Notes: generated by a model not told the origin, from the sequence alone. A stretch of 64,000 nucleotides of DNA from Kineococcus aurantiacus (GCF_013409345.1 NZ_JACCBB010000001.1:4464001-4528000), one strand, 5' to 3'. Numbered from the stretch's first letter, positions 17,328-25,946 are shown. Translations and numbers: made by a program.

Positions 17328-18356
17328 ATGTCCACACCCAACGTCTCCAGCGTCGCGGTCGCCGACGAGGCGGCCACGCCGCGGTCGAACCCCTTCCGCA
17401 GCCTCAACCTGTCCGCCCGCTTCTGGGTCGCGCTCGGTCTCGTCGTCCTGGTGCTCGTGCTGGGCGGCGCCGGCTACCTCTACCCCACCTCGCCCAGCGA
17501 GAAGGTCGGCTCCCTCTACGACGCGCCCGGCGGCGGCCTCGTCCTGGGGACCGACAACTTCGGCCACGACGTGCTCGCCGTCCTCATGGCCGGCACCCGC
17601 ACCTCCCTCGTCATCGGACTGCTCGCCGGCGTCATCGCCACCACCATCGGCGTGACGATCGGTCTGGTCGCCGGCTACGTCGGTGGGTGGGTGGAGGAAC
17701 TGCTCATGGGGTTCACGAACGTCGTCCTGGCGATCCCCTCGATCATCGTCCTCATCCTCATCTCGATCTCCCTGCCCAAGAGCAACATGTGGTCCCTGGC
17801 GGTGGTCATCGGCATCACCGCCTGGCCGTGGACCGCACGCGCCGTCCGCGCCCAGGCCAGTTCGGTCGCCACCCGCGAGCACATCGACGTGGCCCGGCTG
17901 TCCGGGGCCCGGCTGACGGGGATCCTGGTCCGCGACGTCCTGCCGTACATCCTGTCCTACGCCGTCATGGCGTTCGTGCTGCAGGTCTCGGGCGCCATCC
18001 TGGCCGAGGCGGCGTTGTCGATGCTGGGTCTGGGCCCGGCGGGCGCGGACTCCCTGGGCACCCAGCTGCACTGGGCCCTGGCCTTCCAGGCCGTCGCCAG
18101 CGGGGCGTGGTGGGCGTTCCTGCCGCCGACCATCGTCTTGACGCTCGTCTCCTTCGGGTTCCTCCTGCTGCAGGCGAGCCTGGACGAGGTGTTCAACCCG
18201 CGGTTGCGCCGCGGCAAGCGCAAGCAGATGAAGCAGACACAAGCCCGCCGTCTGGCCGAGGCGCAGGCCGCCGCCGCAGCACGCCCCACCACGCCGGCGC
18301 GAACCGGTGTCGGCGCGGGCTCCGCACGCACCGCCGACCGAGGGGGACGACCGTGA
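17328..18356 (+). CDS. ABC transporter permease, DppC type, 342 aa
   Basis: After a polar N-terminus and a first span (about residues 34-52), the GTDNFGHDVLAVLMAGTRTS segment and the loop REHIDVARLSGARLTGILVR are characteristic DppC/OppC features. The C-terminal tail of about 60 residues is unusually basic and Ala/Gln/Pro rich, and extends beyond the usual end of the family. The gene overlaps the following ATPase by GTGA. Confidence 0.9.
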   Translation: MSTPNVSSVAVADEAATPRSNPFRSLNLSARFWVALGLVVLVLVLGGAGYLYPTSPSEKVGSLYDAPGGGLVLGTDNFGHDVLAVLMAGTRTSLVIGLLAGVIATTIGVTIGLVAGYVGGWVEELLMGFTNVVLAIPSIIVLILISISLPKSNMWSLAVVIGITAWPWTARAVRAQASSVATREHIDVARLSGARLTGILVRDVLPYILSYAVMAFVLQVSGAILAEAALSMLGLGPAGADSLGTQLHWALAFQAVASGAWWAFLPPTIVLTLVSFGFLLLQASLDEVFNPRLRRGKRKQMKQTQARRLAEAQAAAAARPTTPARTGVGAGSARTADRGGRP

Positions 18357-19336
18357 GCACCAGGGGAACACCGGGCGCACCGGGCTCGCCCACCAGGGCT
18401 TCGAAGGCACCGGCGGGCTCGACGCCCGCGACCGCCGCCGCAGCGGTCCCCGCGGCGCAGGCGCGTCGACTGCTCGCCCGGGCCGTCGAGGTCAGCGCCG
18501 TCTACGGCGGCGGTGAACGCGACTTCACCGCGGTGGACCGGGTCACCCTCGAGCTCGGCGAAGGGGAGATCCTCGGCCTGGCCGGGGAGTCGGGGTGCGG
18601 CAAGACCACCTTGGGCAACTCCCTGGCCATGATCGCCAACCCTCCGCTCTACGTCGTGGAGGGGACCCTGGAGATCGACGGGGAGCAGATCGACCTGACC
18701 ACGCTGCGGGGTGAGCAGGACCTCAAGCGGCAGCGCAAGTACCGCGGCGGCGTCGTCTCGATGCTCCCGCAGGGGGCGATGAACGCGATCAGCCCGACGC
18801 TGCGGGTGCGCAACCTCGTGCACGACGTCATGCGTGCGCACGACCGGACCGTCACGCGCGACCAGGCCCTCGACCTGGCAAGGGACCGGCTGAAGATGCT
18901 CGAGATGCCGGTACGGGTGCTGGACTCCTACCCCCACCAGTTGTCCGGGGGGATGAAGCAGCGCGTCGTCACCGTCGTCTCCACGTTGCTCAACCCCCGC
19001 CTCCTCATCGCCGACGAGCCGACCTCGGCCCTGGACGTGTCGAGCCAGCGGATGCTCGTGGAGATGCTGCTGGCGATGGTCGAGCAGCGCATCATGTCCG
19101 GAGTCGTGTTCGTCACCCACGACCTGCCCGTCCTGTCGCAGGTCTCGGACAAGCTCGCCATCATGAACGCGGGCAAGATCGTCGAGACCGGACCGACCGA
19201 GCAGCTCGTCCACGACCCGCAGCACCCCTACACCAAGAAGCTGCTGTCCTCGGTGCTGGACCCGACCGCGGAGACCCGCGCGCGGGGCCGGGACCGCCGC
19301 ACACGACCGGAGCCGGCCGAAGGAGACCTGCGATGA
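18353..19336 (+). CDS. ABC transporter ATPase, DppD type, 327 aa
   Basis: Walker A GESGCGKTT, signature LSGGMKQR and Walker B LLIADEPTSALD appear in order, followed by the switch His in FVTHDLP and the oligopeptide-ATPase C-terminal HPYTKKLL. It powers the importer together with the next ATPase. About 35 N-terminal residues rich in Pro/Ala/Gly precede the domain, so translation might begin later. The GTGA overlap with the preceding gene nevertheless supports the chosen start. Confidence 0.9.
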   Translation: MSTRGTPGAPGSPTRASKAPAGSTPATAAAAVPAAQARRLLARAVEVSAVYGGGERDFTAVDRVTLELGEGEILGLAGESGCGKTTLGNSLAMIANPPLYVVEGTLEIDGEQIDLTTLRGEQDLKRQRKYRGGVVSMLPQGAMNAISPTLRVRNLVHDVMRAHDRTVTRDQALDLARDRLKMLEMPVRVLDSYPHQLSGGMKQRVVTVVSTLLNPRLLIADEPTSALDVSSQRMLVEMLLAMVEQRIMSGVVFVTHDLPVLSQVSDKLAIMNAGKIVETGPTEQLVHDPQHPYTKKLLSSVLDPTAETRARGRDRRTRPEPAEGDLR

Positions 19337-20160
19337 CGACGAACCTGACCGGGTCACCCGCGACCACGGCGACCGACAGCGTGCTCGCCTGCCAGGACGT
19401 CGTGAAGGAGTTCCACGTCACCGGGTCCAAGGTCGTGGCCGTCGACCACGTCTCCCTCGACTTCCCCGCCGGCGACGTCCTGGCCGTCGTGGGGGAGTCC
19501 GGGTCGGGCAAGTCGACGCTGGCGCGGATGCTGCTGCGCCTGATGCCGGTCACCTCAGGGACCATCACCTTCCGCGGTGAAGACGTGACCGATCTGCGCG
19601 GCAAGCGGTTGAGGGCGTACTGGAGTCAGGTGCAAGCCGTCTTCCAGGACCCGTTCGCCTCCTTCAACCAGTTCTTCCCCGTCGGCGACCTGCTGCGGCG
19701 CAGCCTCGCCCTGTCCTCGGTCGGGCGGGAGGAGGCGGACGCGCTCATCGAGGAGTGCCTCGGGTACGTGGGCCTGACGCCGGCACAGGCGCTGCACAAG
19801 TACCCGCACCAGCTCTCCGGGGGGCAGCGCCAGCGCGTGATGCTGGCCCGGGCGCTGATGATGCGGCCCAAGGTGCTGCTGGCCGACGAGGCGACGAGCA
19901 TGCTGGACGCCACCTTGCGCGTGAACGTCCTCAACGTGCTGCACGACCTGAAGGACGACCTCGGCCTGACGGTGCTGTTCATCACCCACGACATCGGCCA
20001 GGCCTGCTACCTGGCCGACCGGGTCGCGGTCATGGAGCACGGCAAGGTCGTGGAGCGCGGCAGCACCGACGAGGTCATCTTCGCTCCCCAGGCGGCCTAC
20101 ACCAAGCGGCTGCTGGCGGACGTCCCCGACCTCAAGGGGAGCTTGAAGAGGGCTGTGTGA
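19333..20160 (+). CDS. ABC transporter ATPase, DppF type, 275 aa
   Basis: Walker A GESGSGKST, signature LSGGQRQR, Walker B VLLADEATSMLD and the His switch FITHDIG are intact. The Walker B region has DEATS where most relatives have DEPTS. The gene overlaps the DppD-type gene by ATGA and completes a five-gene importer. The C-terminal AAYTKRLL matches oligopeptide-type ATPases. Confidence 0.9.
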   Translation: MTTNLTGSPATTATDSVLACQDVVKEFHVTGSKVVAVDHVSLDFPAGDVLAVVGESGSGKSTLARMLLRLMPVTSGTITFRGEDVTDLRGKRLRAYWSQVQAVFQDPFASFNQFFPVGDLLRRSLALSSVGREEADALIEECLGYVGLTPAQALHKYPHQLSGGQRQRVMLARALMMRPKVLLADEATSMLDATLRVNVLNVLHDLKDDLGLTVLFITHDIGQACYLADRVAVMEHGKVVERGSTDEVIFAPQAAYTKRLLADVPDLKGSLKRAV

Positions 20161-20164
20161 CCTC

Positions 20165-20198
20165 CGGAGGGCTCGCGCCGACCCGAGCCAGGCCTCCT
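20165..20198 (+). terminator. Possible operon terminator hairpin
   Basis: Just after the last importer gene, GGCTCG and CGAGCC pair across an eight-base loop, and flanking GGAGG/CCTCC can extend the stem with internal loops. No T-tract follows, as is common in actinobacteria. Confidence 0.35.
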
Positions 20199-20446
20199 CT
20201 TCGCCGGGTGGGCTCAGGACGGGTGTGCTCACCCACCTGGCGGGCGAGCACACGGGAGGCGGGAGCATCAGCAGCCGGTCCGGTCGTGCGCGTGCTGCCG
20301 CACGACCGTTCGTCGGCGCTCGGGGGCGCTGGGTGCTCCCGGCAGTGCCAGTGCCGGGCAGGGGTGGGGGACGCCCACCGGCCCACCCGCGGTGAGCCTG
20401 GATCAGATCAAGGTGGTGCGCAGATTCCCGGTGAGGCGATGATGAG

Positions 20447-21610
20447 ATGGTGCCTCCTGTGAATCCCTCCGGGCGCCGACCTACCAGCGCTGACGTCGCC
20501 CGACTGGCCGGTGTCTCCACCGGAGCGGTGTCCTACGCCCTCAACGGCAAGGGAGGAGTCTCGGAGGCCACCCGCCAGCGCATCCTGGAGGCCGCCGAAC
20601 AGCTGGGGTGGCGCCCGAACGAGGCCGCCCGGGCTCTGTCGTTCTCCCGCGCCGGCGCCATCGGCTTCATCATCGCCCGTCCGCCGCAGACGCTGGGCGA
20701 TGAGTCCTTCTACATGCAGCTCATCACCGGCATGGAGACCGAGCTGTCGAAGTCCTCGACCGCGCTGCTGCTGCAGACCGTCGAGACGGTCGAGGAAAGC
20801 GTCGAGGCCTACCGCCGCTGGGCTGCTCAGGGAAGGGTCGACGGCGTCGTCGTCAGCGACCTGCGGCACGACGACCCGCGTCCGGCGGCCCTGCGGCAGC
20901 TGCGTCTGCCCGCCGTCGCGCTCGGGGGAGACGCACAGACCGGACTTCCGCGGGTCTACAGCGACGAGAGCGAGTCGGTTCGCGAGGTCATCACCTACCT
21001 CGCGGGGCTGGGTCATCAGCGCATCGGTTACGTCAGCGGTTCACCCACCTACCTGCACGTCCTCAACCGCACGAAGGTCTACACCGACGTCATGCTCACC
21101 CTCGGGCTGGAGCCGACCGTGGAGGCGACCGACTTCTCGGTCGAGAGCGGCCGCAGCGCCACCCGGCGCTTCCTGGCCTCCCAACGGCCACCGACGGCCC
21201 TGGTGTACGACTCCGATGCGATGGCGGTCGCTGGCCTCGCCGTAGCCACCGCGGCGGGGGTCCCCGTGCCCCACGACCTGTCGATCGTGGCCTGGGACGA
21301 CTCGCTGCTGTGCCAAGTGGTCCACCCCGCCCTCACCGCGATCTCCCGGGACATCCGAGCACTCGGTGGCGTGGCCGCCTCACACCTGCGTGCGGTGCTG
21401 CAATCCGCGGCCCGCGGCATCCCTCAGGACCCTTCGAAGGACGCCTTGCCGGACGTTGTACAGCCCACACCGCACTTGGTGACCCGCGCAAGCACCAGCC
21501 CACCTCCTACGTCGGCGATGACGCCGGCCCCCAGGAGCGGGAGCAGACGCGCCAAGAACGGCAAGGGCCGTGTCACCGCTGGACCTTCGACTCCCCCTGA
21601 CGTCAGGTGA
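20447..21610 (+). CDS. LacI-family transcriptional regulator with C-terminal extension, 387 aa
   Basis: The HTH and hinge are clear (TSADVARLAGVSTGAVSYAL, about residues 12-31), followed by a periplasmic-binding-protein-like sensor domain. Relatives usually end shortly after a segment like HLVTRASTSPP. Here about 38 further residues rich in Ser, Pro, Lys and Arg continue to 21610, which looks like loss of the original stop. The gene follows the importer after about 290 bases on the same strand and probably controls the 11,838 promoter. The effector would be the imported sugar or a derivative. Confidence 0.88.
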   Translation: MVPPVNPSGRRPTSADVARLAGVSTGAVSYALNGKGGVSEATRQRILEAAEQLGWRPNEAARALSFSRAGAIGFIIARPPQTLGDESFYMQLITGMETELSKSSTALLLQTVETVEESVEAYRRWAAQGRVDGVVVSDLRHDDPRPAALRQLRLPAVALGGDAQTGLPRVYSDESESVREVITYLAGLGHQRIGYVSGSPTYLHVLNRTKVYTDVMLTLGLEPTVEATDFSVESGRSATRRFLASQRPPTALVYDSDAMAVAGLAVATAAGVPVPHDLSIVAWDDSLLCQVVHPALTAISRDIRALGGVAASHLRAVLQSAARGIPQDPSKDALPDVVQPTPHLVTRASTSPPPTSAMTPAPRSGSRRAKNGKGRVTAGPSTPPDVR

Positions 21611-21984
21611 CCGTCATCGACAGGAACGGTCAGGCTGCGTGAGCGTCGGGCAGGAGTACCTCCTAGGCACGGGTGTCACAACCCGCGACCTGCTGACACC
21701 GCGCCGACCTGCCTGCCGCGCGCTGGCGCACTTCCTGGCCGATGGCTGAACGCTGGTTCGAGCGCTGCCGTCACCACGGCCCAGCCGGCGTGGGTGACCG
21801 CTCGTCCTGACCGCAGCACGGTCCTCCCCAAACACCGGCTGTGGTCGTCGAGCAGACCACCGTCCTGCGTGTCGAGCGCGACTGGGGACGGGTCTGGTCC
21901 GCGACCTGCGCCATGACCGTGACGTCGCCCGCAGGGCGGGATGACCGCGACGTAGCGGTGCGCGGTGCACGGCAGTGATCATGG
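21611..21984. other. Intergenic stretch with dispersed repeats
   Basis: No gene is recognisable. The stretch holds a double copy of the dispersed repeat at 21,908-21,956. Confidence 0.5.
21908..21956 (+). repeat. Dispersed repeat, both halves in tandem
   Basis: GCGCCATGACCGTGACGTCG, then CCCGCAGGGCGGGATGACCG. This is the clearest composite and defines the consensus: a GCGCCATG-type half and a GCGGGATG-type half joined by CGCAGG. Confidence 0.8.
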
Positions 21985-22371
21985 ATGCTGGTAGGTGGCG
22001 GTCCGTGCTCGCCGCTGGTCGAAGAAGGGTGGCTGCTGATGTGGGTCGATGCGCAAGGCGTTGCCCACACGGTGGCAGCGCCCGAGTGGCGCAGCGTGGT
22101 GCAGATCGAGGAGAAGCTGCTGCGCTGCGTGCGAGAGCTGGATTGGTTCACGGCGTGGGTCGAGGACCGGCAGGAGTCGCTGTTCGAGGAGATCGAGGCG
22201 GGGCTCTTCAGCGAGGGCGGCGTGGTAGGTGCGCTGCCGCCGCGGTCGGTCGTGCTGACCGGTGGGGACGCGGAGAGCGCCGAGCGTGCCGATGCGTGGC
22301 TGGCGCAGGTCGGTGAGTGGTGGCGCATGGACGTCCTGCTGGCACTGGAGGACGCCTTGGACGAGGACTGA
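21985..22371 (+). CDS. Hypothetical acidic protein, 128 aa
   Basis: The protein is acidic, Trp- and Glu-rich and mostly helical (EEKLLRCVRELDWFTAWVED, ending LLALEDALDED). There is no membrane span or known motif. An ATG at 21981 is in another frame, so 21985 is used. Codon use is typical. It stands alone between repeats. Confidence 0.5.
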   Translation: MLVGGGPCSPLVEEGWLLMWVDAQGVAHTVAAPEWRSVVQIEEKLLRCVRELDWFTAWVEDRQESLFEEIEAGLFSEGGVVGALPPRSVVLTGGDAESAERADAWLAQVGEWWRMDVLLALEDALDED

Positions 22372-22404
22372 CCGCCGGGCGACCGTGCTGACGCACCACC
22401 CGGC

Positions 22405-22452
22405 CGGCGCCACGACCGTGAGGCCGCCCTCGGGGCGCCATGACCGCGCAGT
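22405..22452 (+). repeat. Dispersed repeat, diverged double copy
   Basis: GGCGCCACGACCGTGAGGCC and then GGCGCCATGACCGCGCAG, separated by CGCCCTCGG-like linker sequence. Confidence 0.65.
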
Positions 22453-22541
22453 TCTCGGTCTGCCCTCGGCGGCGGGAAGGGCCCGGCCTCGTGGAACCGA
22501 CACGCGCTCGTACTGGCACACCGTGCGTACCTCCATCTCGC

Positions 22542-22547
22542 TACCGT
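22542..22547 (+). promoter_or_regulatory. -10 element, leaderless GrpB promoter
   Basis: TACCGT lies seven bases before the ATG at 22555, with no ribosome site in the gap. Confidence 0.5.
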
Positions 22548-22554
22548 CCGAGCC

Positions 22555-23160
22555 ATGCCTGGACCTGCGGTGCTGCAGCCCTACGACCCTGCCTGGCCTG
22601 GACGAGCGGCGCAGATGCTCGCCGCGGTGGAGAAGGCGATGGAGCCCCTGGGAGTGGGCGAGTCCTTCGAGCACATCGGCTCCACCTCGGTGCCTGGTCT
22701 GATGGCCAAGGCCTACGTCGACTTGCAGGTCGTCGTCAGCGGGCTGCCCGAGCCCGAGCTGCTGGACCAGGCGTTGGCTCCCGTCGGTTTCGTCCCCACC
22801 ACCGGCTCACGCCCCGACTCCCCGGGGGTCCACCGCGACATCCCTCGCGGCTCCGCGCACGAGAGCGGGCAGGTGCCCGAGGAGGTGTGGCGCAAGCGGC
22901 TCTTCGTGCACGACATCGACGGACCGCGGGCCGCGATCCTGCACGTCCGGCTCAGTGCCTCGCCGTGGGGCCGCTACGCCGTCTGGTTCCGCGACTGGCT
23001 GCGCGCCCATCCCGAGGCTCGTGACCGTTACGCCTCCTTCAAGGCAGGCGTGGCCGCGGAGCACGCCGGGGATGCTGACTACGACGACTACACCCGCGCC
23101 AAGACCGTCTTCTTCGATGAGGTCCAGGAGCAGTTCGAGGCTTGGGGGCGCAGCCACTGA
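22555..23160 (+). CDS. GrpB/UPF0157-family nucleotidyltransferase-like protein, 201 aa
   Basis: The diagnostic motif HIGSTSVPGLMAKAYVDLQV (about residues 42-61) and the downstream LFVHDIDGPRAAILHVRL match the GrpB (UPF0157) family, whose fold belongs to the nucleotidyltransferase superfamily. The C-terminal helix (SFKAGVAAEH through YTRAKTVFFDEV) is also typical. The cellular substrate is not established. The gene is monocistronic with a probable leaderless transcript. Confidence 0.85.
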   Translation: MPGPAVLQPYDPAWPGRAAQMLAAVEKAMEPLGVGESFEHIGSTSVPGLMAKAYVDLQVVVSGLPEPELLDQALAPVGFVPTTGSRPDSPGVHRDIPRGSAHESGQVPEEVWRKRLFVHDIDGPRAAILHVRLSASPWGRYAVWFRDWLRAHPEARDRYASFKAGVAAEHAGDADYDDYTRAKTVFFDEVQEQFEAWGRSH

Positions 23161-23203
23161 GAATCGCGACGTCCTCGAACACCGCCCTGAGCAGCGCGTT
23201 CAG

Positions 23204-23252
23204 CGCGCCGTGACCGTGACGCCGCCCGCAGCGCGGGACGACCGCGAGGTCC
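23204..23252 (+). repeat. Dispersed repeat, both halves
   Basis: GCGCCGTGACCGTGACGCCG, then CCCGCAGCGCGGGACGACCG. It lies between the GrpB gene end and the convergent acetyltransferase end. Confidence 0.7.
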
Positions 23253-23253
23253 G

Positions 23254-23703
23254 TCAGAGGTTCCGCGTCATCGCGATCATGTCGGACGCTTCCTGCACAG
23301 GAGCAGGCGTGAAACCCAGGGTGGCGTAGATGCGGCGCGCAGCCGGGTTGTCGGCCAGGACGCTCAAGTCGACGCGAACCGCGCCCTGCTGACGGGCTCG
23401 CTCGACCGCCGAGGCGACCAGCCGACGTCCGAGTCCTCTGCCCCGCTGGGTCGGGTCGATGAGGACGCGCCCCAGGCGTACGGCGTCGCCGCAGCGCGTC
23501 AGCTGCGCGTGGCCGACCAGGCGCTGCTCCACGTCCATCACCCAGGCGGTGGCGCCTTCAGCGGCTGCTGAGTCGTGCATCTGCTGAGCGGTGAGGGGCC
23601 AGGTGAGCCGAGGCCCGGCGAAGCGGTACAGCGCGGCGGCATCCGGGACCCAGCCGATGACGGTGTCCACGTCTGCGGTGGTGCGTTCACGCAGCTCGCT
23701 CAC
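23254..23703 (-). CDS. GNAT-family N-acetyltransferase, 149 aa
   Basis: The acetyl-CoA loop QRGRGLGRRLVASAVERAR (motif A, about residues 89-107) and the preceding strand RLGRVLIDPT are clear. The C-terminal NPAARRIYATLGFTP is motif B. The single-domain length is normal. The acceptor substrate is unknown. Confidence 0.85.
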   Translation of the reverse strand: MSELRERTTADVDTVIGWVPDAAALYRFAGPRLTWPLTAQQMHDSAAAEGATAWVMDVEQRLVGHAQLTRCGDAVRLGRVLIDPTQRGRGLGRRLVASAVERARQQGAVRVDLSVLADNPAARRIYATLGFTPAPVQEASDMIAMTRNL

Positions 23704-23862
23704 GGGAACACGCTACCGGCGGTCGAGCACGACCGGGGTGCCTCGTGATCTCCCGGGGATCGCCGTGATCGGGCGCCTCGCTCCTCGGCGGGACCGTGAG
23801 GTCGGCGACGTCCTGGCTCGCGCCCTGAGCGTGCGGTCGCCGCGGTCGTCCGGACGGGGTCG

Positions 23863-24243
23863 TCAGACGGCGACGACCTCGATGAGCTGGTCCGCGCCTT
23901 TGAGGTCCGCTGCGTTGCGGGTGTAGAGCCTGGCGTCGTGCGCGTGGGCCGTGGCGGCGATGAGCAGGTCCATCGTCCGAGCGCGTGGTTGCCGGCCCGC
24001 CGCGACGACCGCGGCGGCCAGTTGCCCGTAGCTGGCGGCGACGGCTTCGTCCAGGGGGAGGGCGTCGAACCGTCGTTGCAGCAGGGACAGGCGTCGCAAC
24101 CGTTCGGCTCGGACCGCCGGGTCGCTGGTGACCAGGACGCCGAAGTGCAGTTCGGCCAGCGTCGCTGAGCTGATGGCCAGTTCTCCGGGCAGGGGACCGA
24201 TGTCGCGGGCGATGACGACACTGGTGTCCATGACCGCTCTCAC
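23863..24243 (-). CDS. vapC: VapC-type PIN-domain toxin, 126 aa
   Basis: The PIN-domain acidic residues are visible: the N-terminal VMDTSVVIAR (first Asp), SSATLAELHFG (Glu), TMDLLIAATAHAH (third acid) and the C-terminal YTRNAADLKG. VapC toxins are RNA endonucleases, often cutting tRNA or rRNA. The GTG start at 24243 overlaps the antitoxin TGA (GTGA), which supports it over the ATG at 24231. The gene is co-transcribed with the upstream antitoxin. Confidence 0.88.
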   Translation of the reverse strand: MRAVMDTSVVIARDIGPLPGELAISSATLAELHFGVLVTSDPAVRAERLRRLSLLQRRFDALPLDEAVAASYGQLAAAVVAAGRQPRARTMDLLIAATAHAHDARLYTRNAADLKGADQLIEVVAV

Positions 24244-24488
24244 CGGGGTTCCCAGGGGTCGCGGACCTCGGAGTCGATGAGCTCCCGGTCCTGTTCCCAC
24301 GTCGGGTCCGCCGGGCCGGAGAAGAGCTCTTCGACGTCGGGCCAGCTGCGCCAGGTCCGTGTGGTGGCAGGGACGAGCCGGGCGCTGGCCCGACCGGCCA
24401 CGGTGATGGTGACCTCCTCGCCGGCTTCGACGCGGCGGACGAGGTCGGAGGCTCGTTGGCGCAGCTCGCGGAGGCCGACGACTGTCAC
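24240..24488 (-). CDS. vapB: VapB/Phd-type antitoxin, 82 aa
   Basis: The N-terminal half (GLRELRQRASDLVRRVEAGE, then VTITVAGRASARLVP) is the Phd/YefM DNA-binding fold. The acidic, Trp-rich C-terminal tail would wrap the toxin. It is the first gene of the pair and overlaps vapC. An 18-bp palindrome nine bases upstream is the expected autoregulatory operator. Confidence 0.88.
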   Translation of the reverse strand: MTVVGLRELRQRASDLVRRVEAGEEVTITVAGRASARLVPATTRTWRSWPDVEELFSGPADPTWEQDRELIDSEVRDPWEPR

Positions 24489-24496
24489 GCCCTCAA

Positions 24497-24514
24497 AGTA
24501 GCACTTGTGCTACT
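24497..24514. promoter_or_regulatory. Palindromic operator of the toxin-antitoxin module
   Basis: AGTAGCAC-TT-GTGCTACT has perfect 8-bp arms around two bases. It is notably AT-richer than its surroundings and sits nine bases upstream of the antitoxin ATG. It also lies 13 bases before the divergent lipoprotein start, so the antitoxin may repress both directions. Confidence 0.75.
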
Positions 24515-24526
24515 CAGGCGTGGTGG

Positions 24527-24964
24527 GTGCGTCGTCCCGGGGGTCCGTCGCACGACGGCCGCCCGGCCGTCGCAGTCCTCGCCGTTCTCCTGGCCGGCGC
24601 GGGTTGCTCCCACGACGCGCCCCCGCCGGCTGAGACGCCCTCGGCCGGCTCGGCTCCCACGGCGGCGGTGCCGCAGCAGGACCGCACGGCCACCGCCGAC
24701 GGCACGAGCCTGGTCGTGTGCGTGGGGGAGTCCGCCGAGCACCCACCGGGATCGACCGTGCGCGTCGACGTCGACGACGCCGGCACCGTGACGAACACGA
24801 CCTACGTGGAGGTGCCGGGTCAGCTGGTCGTCCCTCTGCCCTCGTCCTCGTCCTCGGTGCAGGTGCTCGTCGATGGAGTGCCGTGGTTGTCGGGGCCGGC
24901 GGCTGACGACCCCCTGCACGCCCACGGGTCCGGGTTCCCCACAGCCAGCCCGCGAGCTCCCTGA
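24527..24964 (+). CDS. Putative lipoprotein, 145 aa
   Basis: The N-terminal hydrophobic segment AVAVLAVLLAGAGC ends in a lipobox (LAGAGC) near residue 27, so the protein should be exported and lipid-anchored. A Pro/Ala/Thr-rich linker and a small beta-rich domain follow. The GTG start leaves a short Arg-containing n-region. No family is recognised. Its promoter must overlap the toxin-antitoxin operator. Confidence 0.6.
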   Translation: MRRPGGPSHDGRPAVAVLAVLLAGAGCSHDAPPPAETPSAGSAPTAAVPQQDRTATADGTSLVVCVGESAEHPPGSTVRVDVDDAGTVTNTTYVEVPGQLVVPLPSSSSSVQVLVDGVPWLSGPAADDPLHAHGSGFPTASPRAP

Positions 24965-24995
24965 GCGTGTCAGGCAGATCGTCGACGTACTGGCC

Positions 24996-25035
24996 AGCGC
25001 CACGACCGTGACCTCGCCCGCACGGCGCCACGACG
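24996..25035 (+). repeat. Dispersed repeat, both halves
   Basis: GCGCCACGACCGTGACCTCG, then CCCGCACGGCGCCACGACGG. It lies between the lipoprotein and MOSC genes. Confidence 0.65.
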
Positions 25036-25110
25036 GAGCACTGCCCGAGGTGCTCACGGGCGCGGGGGAACTCGCTGTCCACCGGGTGCGGCAGCTCCTA
25101 CGGTGGTCGA

Positions 25111-25761
25111 GTGGCCGTCATCGTGAGCGTCAACGTCGGACAGCCTCGACCCGTCGCGGCGAAGTCGGGAACCAGCGGCATCGACAAGCGGCCGGTGACC
25201 GGCCCGGTGGCCGTGCGGGCGCCCGGCCCCAAGGGGGAGGGCGGCAGCGGTCTGGTCGGTGACCACATCAGCGACACCGCCAACCACGGTGGCGATCACC
25301 AGGCCGTCTACGCCTACGCCCGCGAGGACCTGGACCGGTGGGAGGGCGAACTGGGCCGTCCGCTGCCCAACGGCACCTTCGGGGAGAACCTCACCACCTC
25401 GGGGCTGGCCGTCAACGAGGCGGTCATCGGCGAGCGGTGGTCCATCGGTGAGGTGGTCCTGCAGGTCTCCTGCCCACGGATCCCGTGCGTGACCTTCGCG
25501 GTGTGGCTGGGGGAGCGGCGGTGGCTGCCGCGCTTCACCCGGGCGCGAGTTCCCGGGGCCTACCTGAGGGTGCTGACGCCGGGAACGCTCAGCGCCGGTG
25601 CGCAGGTCAGGGTGTCGGACGTGCCGGCGCACGGGGTGAGCGTGGCCACGGCCTTCGCCGCGTTCACGACACGACCGGACCTGCTGCCGCTGCTGAGCGA
25701 CGTCCCGGAGCTGCCGCCGGAGGACGCCGAAGCGGTCGCCCGTCGCCTCGGTCGGCGTTGA
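25111..25761 (+). CDS. MOSC-domain protein, YiiM-like, 216 aa
   Basis: MOSC features are present: DKRPVTGPVAVRAPG, GDHISDTANHGGDHQAVYAYAR and NGTFGENLTTSGLAVNEAVIGER, with the conserved Cys in LQVSCPRIPCVTF. MOSC proteins bind molybdenum cofactor or related sulfur-carrying groups. YiiM-type members detoxify N-hydroxylated purines such as 6-N-hydroxylaminopurine. TACGGT six bases before the GTG suggests a leaderless transcript. No Mo-cofactor gene is adjacent. Confidence 0.85.
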   Translation: MAVIVSVNVGQPRPVAAKSGTSGIDKRPVTGPVAVRAPGPKGEGGSGLVGDHISDTANHGGDHQAVYAYAREDLDRWEGELGRPLPNGTFGENLTTSGLAVNEAVIGERWSIGEVVLQVSCPRIPCVTFAVWLGERRWLPRFTRARVPGAYLRVLTPGTLSAGAQVRVSDVPAHGVSVATAFAAFTTRPDLLPLLSDVPELPPEDAEAVARRLGRR

Positions 25762-25777
25762 GGGGGCGGGCCTCGGG

Positions 25778-25900
25778 TCAGCGGTGGTCGAGCGGGGCGG
25801 GGTGCAGGTGCCAGTCGGGGGAGTGCGCAGCCGCGCGGGGAGAACCCGGAACAGGTCGAGCAGGCGGGCTGCGGCCAGGAGGTCGTCACGTCGGCGCGGT
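25778..25900 (-). pseudogene. Possible frameshifted 3' remnant
   Basis: Minus-strand reading gives LLAAARLLDLFRVLPARLRT and then, one frame over, DWHLHPAPLDHR followed by a stop at 25778. The join would need a one-base change. The stretch is short and the case is weak. Confidence 0.25.
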
Positions 25901-25946
25901 GATCGGCTGTCCGACCGTGCGCGGGGTGGTTCTGGAAGACTGAGGC

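Noticed and set aside
13526-17407. A very long open frame on the minus strand opposite the oxidoreductase and importer genes
   Set aside because: In GC-rich DNA the antisense frame of strongly GC3-biased genes stays open. The translation is low-complexity and the plus-strand genes have clear domains and start signals.
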